This document shows, piece after piece, positions 24,501 through 35,194 of a stretch of DNA of 64,000 nucleotides. Source of the DNA: Hoplostethus atlanticus (taxonomy: Eukaryota; Chordata; Actinopteri; Trachichthyiformes; Trachichthyidae); contig JAXDDX010000018.1 of assembly GCA_034670405.1 (NCBI GenBank), positions 4,929,501 to 4,993,500 on the forward strand, given 5' to 3'. The first letter of the stretch is position 1. Every line of letters starts with the position of its first letter. Below the pieces are notes generated by a model. That model worked only from the letters and a program-made list of their open reading frames with translations, was not told where the DNA came from and ran no database searches. Made by a program: the position numbers and the translations under genes.

Positions 24501-27500
24501 AGCACACCATAGCCAGAGGAGGTCTTCCCCATCTAGGCCAGCCCGGCCTCCCCATGTCCAGCATCGATCATCCTCACGCAGTCCTATACAGGGGTCCCCA
24601 GGCCACAGGGGACCATCTTTTCATGGCCACCCTTCAGGTCATAGCTCACCCTCACCAAGGCATTATCGTAACCACCCAGCTGACAGGAGACCAGGCTCTA
24701 CACCACCCTACCAGGGGTCTTTCAGGGGCCCCAAAAGGCAGCCAGGTTTTCCCCATCAAGAGCAACGGAGTCGAGATCCTCGGGGGCATTACAGTCCCAG
24801 AGAAAGGCCGTATGAAAACTCAGCTCGTGGTGCGAAGCGCTGGAATGGGCCTGGAGCCTTCTCTCATCTGCACAATGGAGAACATGGGCCCTCTGGTTCA
24901 CAGAGGAAGCCCAGAGAGTTACATGGGAGAAGCTCGTGTCCAGAGAGGTACAAGAGTGACGCAACAATCCAGGCTGGGTAAAATTGTTAAAGGGGAGGCC
25001 TGAAGCTGGCCCAGTTCTCCCAGGCCCAGGGGTCATAATGATTACCTCTACCCTGCCCCAACTCATAGTTATTAGAGGGTATTAATTGGGATCTGATGTA
25101 AATGTGGTTTTCACCTGCCACTAAGAGGAGTTTTACCACTGTAATTGCTCATTGAAAGTTTACCTCTCCTACCTGTTTCATACTATCATGGCAATATGAA
25201 GGGGCAGCATGAAAATAAGTTAAGTTCCGTTTCCCCCTTAACATGGCAATGGATCTGCCATTGTAATTATTTCTCTATTGTTTGATGGATATGCAGGTGG
25301 TCTACTGAGCAAGATTCCAGGAGGCAGCGTGGTGAGGTGGAGAGGGAGCGCAGCAGATCCCACAGTACAGAGAAGGCACAGGAAGTCCATTCTCACCTCC
25401 CCCCTTACAGATCCCCCTCATGGAAAGGAGGTCCATCATCATCATCCTCCTCCTACCATAACAGCCCTCAGGTGAGGCAAGTGGCAGTGCCCCGCAAGAG
25501 GAGGATGCCAGACCTCAACCTGCCCCCCGCAGGCCCTGCACTGGAGCATGGCCATCTAAAGCACCCCAGGAGAGAGAGACCTCCTCTCCTCAATGTTCCC
25601 AGGGGATTTGGCCGCAGACCATTGTCTCTCAGGAATAAAAGTCGCATACTGAAGGGCAGACAAATGAGAGCAGAGTCGGTGATGAGGCCTCCGTCTTTGA
25701 AACCCAAGCCTCACGATGGAGAGTCTACTTCACGGGGAAATGTCAATTCTCTTCTTGCTATTCGGAAGAAGCGTCTCAGAGCAAAACCACATCAGTCACC
25801 ACCCATCCTAGAAGGCAATACAAGCAGATCTTCAAGAGACTCTGATACAGTGAAACAGGTGGAGTCTCATCGGTCCTTGAGCACACACAGGTACGGTATT
25901 CACCTTCTCACACTGTGCGCAGGGGCTTGATGGTGATTAGGAAGTCAAGAAACGATTTCTCTATATGAAGGGGTGCCAACTGTGGAAAATGGAGATATCG
26001 TGATGGGCTATAAATGTGCACCATTGATTCAGTTGATGAAACCCGCTACAAAGGTTTTGAAATGCCTTCATATCAAAAAGGCAGAAGAGAAGTTACTGAG
26101 TTTGTGCTCAAGTCATTCAGTGCCTCAATAATCCATCCTGTTTTAAAACCTGAAATCGTGCACTTTATGACAGAGGAAAAATAAGTTGATCTGTCTTGCA
26201 GAAGGATTCTTCAATTATATCAATATTGAGGGTCAGAAGCTAGAAAGATGTGCTTTTCAGGATGTTGTGAAGACCCCTTTGCTATAGAGCAAAAGCCGAT
26301 TGAAGCTGAAGTTACTACGCGTAGCCTAAACCATTGTATGTAACATGAGAGAAGTGATGACATGAAGAGGACTGCACTAACATGAAGTAAATTGGCGCAA
26401 AACTACCCCATTTTTACATCAACGCAAACACACCGGCATACGTGGATCTTGGGAAAAGGCATGCATCGGATGTCAAATATGCTGATCGAGGACTGTAGAA
26501 AAGGCATCAGTACAGGAAGGAAGTATCACTCACCTCATAGCACTAGCTGAAGCAGATGACATCAAAGTTATTTACCAACCGGCATACCTGAAGATGAAAT
26601 TTTCAAACCAAGCTAATCTGAGCTGTGACAGATTTGGTTTTATTTTGAATAGTCCAAATGTCAAGATGATGATGCCACTGACCACAAAATGAGACAGCCA
26701 TAAATCACTGAAGAGGAATTTCTGCCACTGAAGAACATTACTTGCCAAAATCAGAATTAGGTGATAAACTGCCTCTGCATTCATTCTGAGTAATTTTATT
26801 CTTAAATTAATTGGCATCTTGCAAAGATTGACATTTCTGGCTCCATAGGTTATGCATTTTAAATTATCTTAACATTCACATTATGAAATACCCTTTTTAG
26901 TATCTTACTGTCTAAATGATTTTTGGTAGATACGGTAGAGAGAGATTGGAAAGGTCAGGAGACAGAGAGGGGGATGACCTTTGGTCCCAGGCTGGATTTG
27001 AACCCAGGATTTTGCAGTTACATGGTACACCCCTTAGCCAACTAAGCCAACAGGACACCCCTAAATTAATTATATGAAGTGTGAAAAGGGTTATAGTAAA
27101 ATAAAAAAACAACTTTGACAATACTTAAAACCCAAGACGAACCCAGGAAGCAAATGGCGGAACTTTTTTGACTTTTCTAATTACTCGATTTATAATTTTT
27201 AATCTTCGCACATCCCTCTCAGACACCGTACATCTATGCATACATGACACCCTTGGAGGAAGAAATTGGAGCACAGTGTCTTGATGAGTACACTTCAATA
27301 GGGATGGACACATCAGCTGTTGAAGGAATCATCCCGTGACCATACGGCCTTACAGGACGGTCTCCCTAACCACCTGGCTACCCTGCCACCTGATGTCAAT
27401 AATGCATCATTTTGAATGGAAAAAGATACCGTTTAAGTGACTGAGTTTTGGAAACCGATGACAAAAGAATACAAGTGAAGTCAAAGGCAGAAAGAAAAAG

Positions 27501-30500
27501 GGTGAAACAACAAGGCGGACCTAAGGGACAGGACTGCGTGGAGATGGCCATTAAAAAGGATGTTAACAACCTGAGATCACGTGGCTAGAACTCCAACTTG
27601 AGGATGCTTAATGCGAGATCAACTTGGTCTATACAGTATTATAATGAGTACCTTGGTCTACTTGCATTCTTATAAATATCCATGAATTGGGACCAGGCCT
27701 ATAGGGCAACATGTGCTGTGATTGGTTCATCCTCAAGACATGAGACCAAAACATAATCATAAATGCGCATCAAGTGAATGAGGAAAATCTAAATATCCAA
27801 CAGCTGCGTATTAACAGCAAGGCTGGTGCAAGGGCCTTCTGGCAACTAAGGGGAGTGTAGTGCATGGCACTGAAAGTCGCTAATGCAAGCCTTGATTTGT
27901 ATCAAGTGTCAACTTCCAAAAAATGACAAGACAAGAAGTTTTCATCAATTATTCTGCACTTCATCCAACCTCCACTAAACTATTTCAAGAAGAGGCAAAG
28001 AAAGCACTGTTTTTATTACAAAAACAGGTGATCATTAAATCCCACACAGCTCCTAAAACACACCCAAAGCCTAGTTTAATTTGAAGACGTGTAAGGATGT
28101 GAGCACTGCGAAAGACCAAAGTAAATTGCTTTCAACAAAAACGATAAATCCTGGGTCACCTCATTATTGCCACTGCACAACTGTGGAGAAGAGGCTGTGT
28201 TACATATCAGCAACTTGGACCTGCGCAACCAAGCACTTCAGAACTACAAATGTTACCACGGCTCCTAATCCTCATCAACTCCCATGTACTTGGCAAAACT
28301 CTTGGCCTAATGAAAATGATCTGAAGACGACTACAGGACCAATGAGGAGTGGCTAGATGAACATTTTGAAGATCAGACTTCCAAGACGTTGCCCCCCTCT
28401 ACAGAGTGAGAAGGATGATAGAAGATTGAGTGATGTGTTCTAGACAAATTCGTTAAACTCCTCTGCAAGATATGCCCGCTCTCTAACAATCACTGAATTA
28501 CTGAGAGCTCAGATTGATTCAGGGTACAGTAATAGAAGTAAGGAAGCATGGAGATTCCATGGTTTTTGTAAGTACCCATGTGTGATGCTTGGCTTAATGA
28601 TTCATTAGTGGTGTGAATTACAGAACTTCTAAGAAATGAAAGGTTCATTTTGTTTGTATTGCTGCTATTATTACTCTGTGTCCTCGACTTTGACATTGTG
28701 ATGACCTGCAAAAGATTTTTTTTTTGACAATTCTGATACACTGAGTTAAACAAAAATATGCAATATTGACAGAAATGCTCCCTCTTACACTCTGCCTGCT
28801 GATCTCTTCTCAGCTCCTTGCCCATAGATAAACACCTGACATGTGACCTCGTAGTTGTGTCCCACTGGCAAGCTGGGCCAAGCTCCAGCTCCAAGGGCTG
28901 CTCACCCCCAAGAAGTCACAGCCCTAAGTCAAAGACTGGTAGGGAAACTCTCGCTATATAGCTTATGTATCTATACACACCTTTATTGTTCTTCTGTTAT
29001 AAGTTTAATTATAGGTTTTCCATTATTGTTTGACTTTTAGCTTCAATCAAAAGGCTTGTTCTCTCTCATTTTTAGAACGCAATTCGGATGTCACTCAAAA
29101 CGACCGATTCTCAAGAATTCACAGCTCCCGATCCTCTCAGCGTAGAGGGGGCTATTCGGATAAGAAGAATTTCAGGTACATAGCTTAAAATTCAACTCAT
29201 ATTTATTGTAGTGTAAGACACACCTTTGCATCACAGTATTTGTGGTTCTTCAAGTCTTAACAAAAAGCTGTTTAAGTGCTTACTTTCTGCAGAAATTGTC
29301 CCTTTTCTGATGCTCATTTGTTGTTTTGAAGGCCGTTCAATATGACACAGGAGAGCCACAGACCTGGGAAGCCCTTCAGGAGACCAGGACCAGGGCCCAC
29401 TCAGGTGAATTTCACATTAAAAGCATTGGACTGTACAGAAATTGAGCATCCATGTGCTACTTTTCTGTCTCTTAAAAATCCTAAGAAATCCAGGCACAAG
29501 CGGTACTTCTGGCATTCAGTCAAAAATGCTGATTGGGCGTGTTCAAAGATTAGCCATTTGGCAGTTGCAGCAATTGACAAGTGTAAGAATGGATTGTTTA
29601 CATTTTCTTAAAGTCACAGATAGAATTTAGAGATTTTAAGATTTAAGGCTTCCAGGGGCCGCAAGCTTAATGTAATGTTTTACATTCCATCGTATTTAAA
29701 GTCATTTTCCTAATAAATGAAAGGGAGGTGTTATGCCCGGCCTAGGAGTAACCAGAGCATAGCATAAAGAGACTCCCCTTTTTCCCCACTCCCAAGGAGG
29801 ACCAGTGCCACAGCAGAATGCAGTCCAAACAATATGGTTTTATTCTTTACCTGAAATGGTAGCATAGGCGTCAGGGTAGGCACGGCCAACACAATAAACA
29901 AACAATCTATAATACAAACCACTAACTTACCTATCTTCAAAATAAAGAAAACAAAATACAGGGGTCTTACCTACCTATTTAGGATAAACATGAGAATAAA
30001 TATCAAAATAAACTAGGGCTGTCAAAATTAACGCGTTAATCCAGATTAATTAATTTGCATGATTAATTTGATTAAAAATGTTAACGCAATTAACACATGC
30101 GCAGCGCACAATGACTCAAAATCCCACAATTCCACTCACTGGCGCGGATTGGTGCTCCAACGCTATCTGGCGGCAGAACCAACTCGATAAAGATGGACGA
30201 CTCTAAACAACATATTGGCCCTCTCGATGGGAAGTTTGAGTACAAAAAAACCCAAGATGGGACAATCGACCGACATAAAGTAGTTTGCACACTCTGCAGG
30301 AAGGAGTTTTCGTTTCACCGAAGCACTTCCAGCTTAAAGTACCACATCAACGCGAAGCATACATTAGTCGGGGATTCCTCTGCAAGTACTTCGGCGACGC
30401 CCGGCTTGCGCCAAACCACCCCCTATTTTTATTTTGATATCTGGACACCATATCTGTTCTATAGTTTAAATAAAACACATGTTAAGTGTATATATCGCCT

Positions 30501-31550
30501 TCTGTCATGAGTCTTTTTGCCCCCACAAAATGAAACACAATTAATAATGAATGGGTATTAATCGTGATTAATCTAAATTAATCCACAGCGGCCCTGTGAT
30601 TAATCTGATTAAAAATTGTAATCGTTTGACAGCCCTAAAATAAACGGCTTCTTACCCTTACCGCTACCAGAACTGCTTTTAGAGAAAATACTTACTATAA
30701 TACTTACTAATATACTTACAATACGAACTATAATAGGCACAGAGTTCCGAAAGCTAACTTCACTACTACACAATCCACAAACACAACACCGCACGGTCTG
30801 GTTGGGAGTCAGGAGAGAGAGAGAGAGTCCAACTGGCATCGGGCAGGTGTCATTTTGAAGTGGGTGCCATCAGTCTCCCGGCCAATCACCAGCCGCCACC
30901 TGAAACTCAACATACAAACAGAACAGCAACGCCAGGGCAGGGAGGGAAAACAGCACAACAGAAGATACAATCACACTTACATACACACATATGACTCAGG
31001 GTCATAACAGGAGGTGACTGACTACAGGTCCTCAGCTAAATCACATAATTTGTATTAAGCCTACGGTTTATAAAAATAATAAGCCAATTAATTGTAAATG
31101 GCTTTGGTCCCCTCTTAAATATCTGTATCGGGCTTCAAAAATCAGCCATGGAATTGCAGTTGACCTCTATTCTGCTATTCTAATGTAACTACTATTTATG
31201 GAAAGATCATTTGGTTTAAGACTCAAGTATTTGATTTTCACTGTTATGTTTTACAGAGACTGAAGTTAACTGGCCCAAGGAGGACAGCCCCTGAACCACT
31301 CATGGTATGCACCTCTTTTTAACTGCTTGCTCAGTGAAACTTGGATGTTTTTATTGACTCTTAATACTTTCTTTAATGACTAATATTGGGATTGTCTGTG
31401 TTTCTCTAGGAGAGCATTGTCCCACATCCCTTCCCACATCAGAGGCCAGTGTTCAGGAAAAGTCAGAGTATCATGTCCAAATACCGCAACTTGCAGGTGC
31501 TGCGCCAGCGTGGTTCGTACCACCGGGGACCCAACCAACAACGTTGGTGA
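21519..31550 (+). CDS. bclaf3: BCLAF1/THRAP3 family member 3-like protein (CXorf23 homologue)
   Basis: BCLAF1/THRAP3 proteins are nuclear, Arg/Ser-rich and linked to mRNA processing and transcription; the third member is poorly studied. Coding exons: 21519-21559, 24258-24947, 25297-25890, 29041-29175, 29332-29404, 31257-31304, 31410-31550, giving about 573 codons. The start is [20 protein letters not shown]. Exons 3-4 are rich in Arg, Ser, Pro and Gly ([20 protein letters not shown]). The C-terminus has RPFNMTQ, then RLKLTGPRR, matching the RLRFTGPRG block near the end of human BCLAF3, and stops at QQRW. The protein is shorter than human BCLAF3 (about 711 aa), and the DPEIHRRIDMS signature was not found. 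The border before exon 5 is uncertain: the acceptor at 29040 keeps frame, while the stronger one at 29076 does not. Neighbours (map7d2, sh3kbp1-like) support the name. Confidence 0.65.
22811..24141. mobile_element. Near-palindromic THAP-containing DNA element (Kolobok-like foldback)
   Basis: Two arms of about 630 bp (22815-23443 and 23506-24137) are nearly identical reverse complements, separated by about 62 bp. Both ends are at TTAA (22811-22814 and 24138-24141), followed inward by AGGAGAATTCC and AAGGAAAATTCC-type ends. Each arm carries a short open frame; on plus, from 23659, it reads [14 protein letters not shown] followed by CSFHRIPL, the Cys-x-Cys start and hydrophobic core of a THAP zinc finger. 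THAP domains plus TTAA targets fit Kolobok-type transposons (family knowledge). No catalytic part is present, so this is a non-autonomous inverted duplication. It sits in bclaf3 intron 2, directly upstream of exon 3. Confidence 0.75.
25891..29040. other. bclaf3 intron 4, mostly unassigned sequence
   Basis: A 3.15 kb stretch without a recognised exon. It contains one tRNA-derived SINE (26925-27057). The rest, mainly 25950-26550 and 27400-28450, is less AT-rich than neighbouring introns and has short open stretches, but no family was recognised and stops interrupt every frame. Confidence 0.4.
26925..27057 (-). mobile_element. tRNA-derived SINE
   Basis: On the minus strand, an A-box-like TGGCTTAGTTGG (27038-27049) is followed by a B-box GGTTCAAATCC (26994-27004). 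Then come GGGACC and a CCCCCTCTCTGTCTCC tail, the usual plan of a teleost tRNA-headed SINE. Confidence 0.7.
29729..31009. mobile_element. Solo LTR in bclaf3 intron 6, interrupted by a hAT element
   Basis: The ends are TGTTATGCCCGG at 29729 and CATAACA at 31009, giving TG...CA termini with a 7-bp inverted match (TGTTATG/CATAACA). The flanks are an exact 5-bp duplication, GGAGG (29724-29728 and 31010-31014). After subtracting the nested hAT insertion and its duplication, the LTR is about 650 bp. No internal retroelement genes are present, so recombination between two LTRs probably removed them. Orientation and superfamily cannot be set from sequence alone. Confidence 0.7.
30014..30637 (+). mobile_element. 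Non-autonomous hAT transposon with a BED zinc-finger remnant
   Basis: Inverted ends TAGGGCTGTCAAA (30014) and TTTGACAGCCCTA (30637) lie inside exact 8-bp duplications AAATAAAC (30006-30013 and 30638-30645), diagnostic of hAT insertion. The open frame from 30193 encodes [20 protein letters not shown] followed by YHINAKH, a BED zinc finger (C-x2-C ... H-x4-H). The catalytic and dimerisation parts are missing, so this is an internally deleted copy. It is inserted in the solo LTR. Confidence 0.85.
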
Positions 31551-34390
31551 TACCTCTGGTATGCTATGACGATTTTTGGCTGTCACTGTCTTCACGATGT
31601 GTTCATGGTGTGATCCACTAATTTGACCTAAATACAATGCACGCTCAGCAACACTAATGACATTGACATTTACTCTTAAAGCTTCCAGGAAATGATGTAT
31701 TTAAAACCTTCTGGGGTGGCATAGGTCTGCAGAATAAACACATTTTCTGTTTTGTCTCTTGGTCTCAGCACAGGTCCCTGGTTCTGCTAACGTGATACAT
31801 GAGAATACTGGGTTCTGGGTGGACCGCACAAACCCTCGATTCACTACCTGCCCTAACATGCCCCTAATTTTTAGAAGTCTTTTCATGCGTTACAGTTGTT
31901 CCCTGGTAAACAACTTTTTCAGATAGGAAGGAAGTACTTTGCTTTAGGATATTTGTGTGCCATTACATTCTCTTGTCCTGCTTTTTCTTGTTTATATTGA
32001 TTTTGATTTTAGCTGGTTGTGATACTAGCAATTATCATTTGGTAATTGGTTTTAGTAAATTCTTTGTTTACCAGCAGTGAGAATAATAGCTTTCAGGGTT
32101 GTTGAGTCAAAGTAAAGTTTACTATAATATCTCCAGTTTACTCTTTTCAAAGGGTTATTCAGTTGATGTGTCCTATTTGATGATTTGTGGGTGTTAGAAA
32201 TTTGATTACGATTCTCAACTCGTCAAATGACATTTAGCTACTACTTATAATGGCTATATAATCATGTGTATTGTTTGACACTACAAATAAAAGGCTGCAT
32301 TTGGTGGCCAAAAGTTGAGAGTTGTCTTTGTTTTGCACGTAGATTCAGAGAGAATCACTTGTGTGTAGACCAGTGGTTCCCAAACTTTTTCAAACCAAGG
32401 CACCCCTTCATAGTCAATTTCTTTTCACGGCACCCCCACCCCCCTACCCCCTTTAAGCTAAAAAATGACACCATGAATATGTTATAAGAATGTATTTTAA
32501 TGAACTGGCATCAATATGAAGTGAAATAAAATAACTTCTTAAAATGAAACATTATTCTCAACCACTCAGCTAATAAGAAAAAATAGATGTCAACCATTTT
32601 GATTGACTTGTTTGAACTAAGGCTATATTTGTTGCTGTGTGTGATTTATGCAGATTTACAGATCAATGTTTAACTTAAAATAATAAATAATGTTAATTGG
32701 TAAAAAAAATAGAAAAAGTGCATTTATTTTGCTTTGTTCAAAACGTAAAATAAGCCTACTTTTTAGGTTAATAAGAAAAACAAAGAACGAAAATAACTCC
32801 GCGTATGGAGCTATCAGGCATTTTAGTGGGAGTGTGAGCCTGCTGTTGAGAGCACAGTCTCTTGATGCAGGGAGAGATTGAAGAGAGCGCAACGCGTAGA
32901 TCTGACTCCACTGACAGGCGATGCCTTCTCTTGCTTTTCACGTATGTCAGGGATGAGAAAGCCAGCTCACACAAGTATGATGTTGGGAACGGCAATAGCA
33001 CACTGATCGCGCAGTTTGCCAGAGATGGATATTCGTGTCCCACAAGCAGCCAAAACTTGTCCGACGACATTTCTCCAAACTTCAATTTCAAAGTGCGATC
33101 CATTTTCAGTTCTGCAAGTTCTTCCTGGGCTTTGATTGTCAACTTCTTTGCTGATTCTGATGATCGGGAGTTGAAAGGATCGCGGATCCAGTCATAGTCT
33201 TCATTCTTCGAAGCGGCATGAATGCGCATTTTAACAGGTTTTTTTTTGTTAATATGAACGATTTCGATGTTTATTGCTTATTTCTTCTGTTTTTACAATG
33301 ACATGTTTCAAATGTAATATAAAATGTAGTTCAAATGTAGCCTATTTTTATGTGATGAAACGTTATTAAATAGACACAATAAAATATGGAAATTAACAGA
33401 TCTTGCGGCACCCCTGGCCAGTCATTACGGCACCCACTTTGGGAACCACTGGTGTAGACAGAAGTAAATATAAGATTTCATATTGGTGACAAATGATGGC
33501 CTCATTATACACCTGCCATCCCCAAATAGACTTATCACCATGAAAACACAGGTCCACGTGACCCGATTGTTAAAGTCAATAGTCTGAAGTCTAAATGATT
33601 TCTGAATAATAGAACAATGAACCAATAATCAATAACAATGAAAGATGCACTGTTGAAGAGGAGCTGCTGCACCTTTTGCATTACAGAGTTCATTAGGCTG
33701 ATGGATTGTCATTGTAACAACCTCTGTTAGGCAACAGCTCGCAGGATGTGTAAAGTTTCAACAGTATGTTTTCAAAAGTTTGCCATCCACATCCAGTTCC
33801 ATCTATTAAGATGCTTCAACGTCTTTCAGACTGGCCTTTTCCCCAGAGATTCAAGTCCTGCTGAGGGGCTTCCAGTTGGACCGAGTATACCTGTACTCAG
33901 CAGAAACACTGAGCATACTGTTTTGTAAAAGCAGCTTGAGGATCAGATTGAAGACTGGTTCTCCACAGAAGCTCCCCTGAAACCACCAGAAGCACACAGC
34001 AGTGACAAGACTTTATTTTAATCTTGATTTAATGTTTATATTATTAATTGAGACACTGGTACTTAAGTTTTGACAGCTTATTCCCTATCTTTACTAGAAA
34101 ATCGGCCTGCCACTGCTGGATATTCTCGTATGTAAGGTTTCAGTGACATTCTCCTGCCCAGATCCCCCCTACTTCAATATATTGTGTAATTGTATACCAT
34201 AGCCTGCCCCTTTAAACACAGTCCCTTGCCCTTCAGTCTGCTACACTGCTATTGTCAAGGTACAGCCCACTCCCTGCATTGCCCCAGTGATATTTGTGAG
34301 CAGAGTTGAGTACTATGCTGTCCTGTGCTAAACTTAGCCCAAACACGACCACTTCTCATCACAACATGCTCTCCGGACTAGTGGGTTACA
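31551..34390. other. bclaf3 3' UTR and intergenic region
   Basis: An AATAAA at 32286 is the likely polyadenylation signal of bclaf3. A hAT element occupies 32371-33451. The remainder (33460-34390) shows no recognised gene apart from the candidate exon that begins at 34391. Confidence 0.5.
32371..33451 (-). mobile_element. hAT transposon copy with transposase C-terminal remnant
   Basis: The ends are CAGTGGTTCCCAAACT (32371) and its near complement ending at 33451, flanked by exact 8-bp duplications GTGTAGAC (32363-32370 and 33452-33459). On the minus strand, 32768-33229 encodes a remnant with DYDWIRDPF, LLPFPTSYLCELAFSSLTYV and KSKRRHRL, the C-terminal dimerisation region of hAT (ZBED/FAM200-like) transposases. 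The N-terminal and most catalytic sequence is absent from this 1.08 kb copy, so it is non-autonomous. Confidence 0.88.
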
Positions 34391-34464
34391 ATGGAGCCCT
34401 GGGTGGACGGTGTCGAGTTACCACAGATGCTGCTGTATTTCACCAGTAACGCTAGCAAAACAAG
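34391..34464 (+). CDS. Candidate alternative first exon upstream of the sh3kbp1-like locus
   Basis: An ATG at 34391 opens a 24-codon frame (MEPWVDGVELPQMLLYFTSN...) ending at a strong donor, AAG|GTGAGT. It ends in phase 2, whereas the conserved exon at 35195 needs phase 1. It could join in frame only to a cryptic acceptor inside the exon near 36332. It may be a first exon, or chance. I do not recognise the peptide. Confidence 0.3.
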
Positions 34465-35194
34465 GTGAGTGTATGCTCCACATGCTTAACAGTAACTGAG
34501 AATAATCTTGTTATTGGATTAGTATGTTTCCTAATGACGCTGTCACTGTGCTCCTGTGCATTGGTTTCAGCATGTGTAGCACATTTGTTTACTGCTACGG
34601 CATGAGAAAAACTGCTGCCTTTGCTGTAGCGTCCACATATTTGATCAAGACTTGTATGTGCATTTTGAACTGGGGGAAAAATAAGATCATCCAAGGGGCC
34701 TGGAGCCTGGATTATTCACATTTTTCAACACTAATAAACAATAATTCTGTTTTCTAAAAGGTGTAGCATGACGCTTTCCTGAACAGACTGCACTGAGGTG
34801 ATTTGTGTCTTGTCTACTATTGAATTCTGCTCCACTGACTCCCTCCAATCTGTCATTTATAGATTTAGACTTTAAGACTGCAGCTTTTTTCTGTCTTTCA
34901 TTCTGTCACCCCAACACATTACCTTGGTATTCTCTGTCACGATGGGCAACCATAGCACTGCCCTCATTGCTGGTAAGCCTTGCACCACTGTTATTACACC
35001 TGCTGCAATACAATTTGAGACACTATCATGTTGAATACTGCATGTTAAAGGCTGAATGTCTGAATGCAATCTGGACTGGACAAAAACAATGATACTTAGG
35101 CGTATTGTTATGAAATAGATCAGACCTACAAGTAGTTGTGGAATCTACACGAGGCCAGGCATGCTTTAACATTTATTCTCCATTTCTCTTGAAG

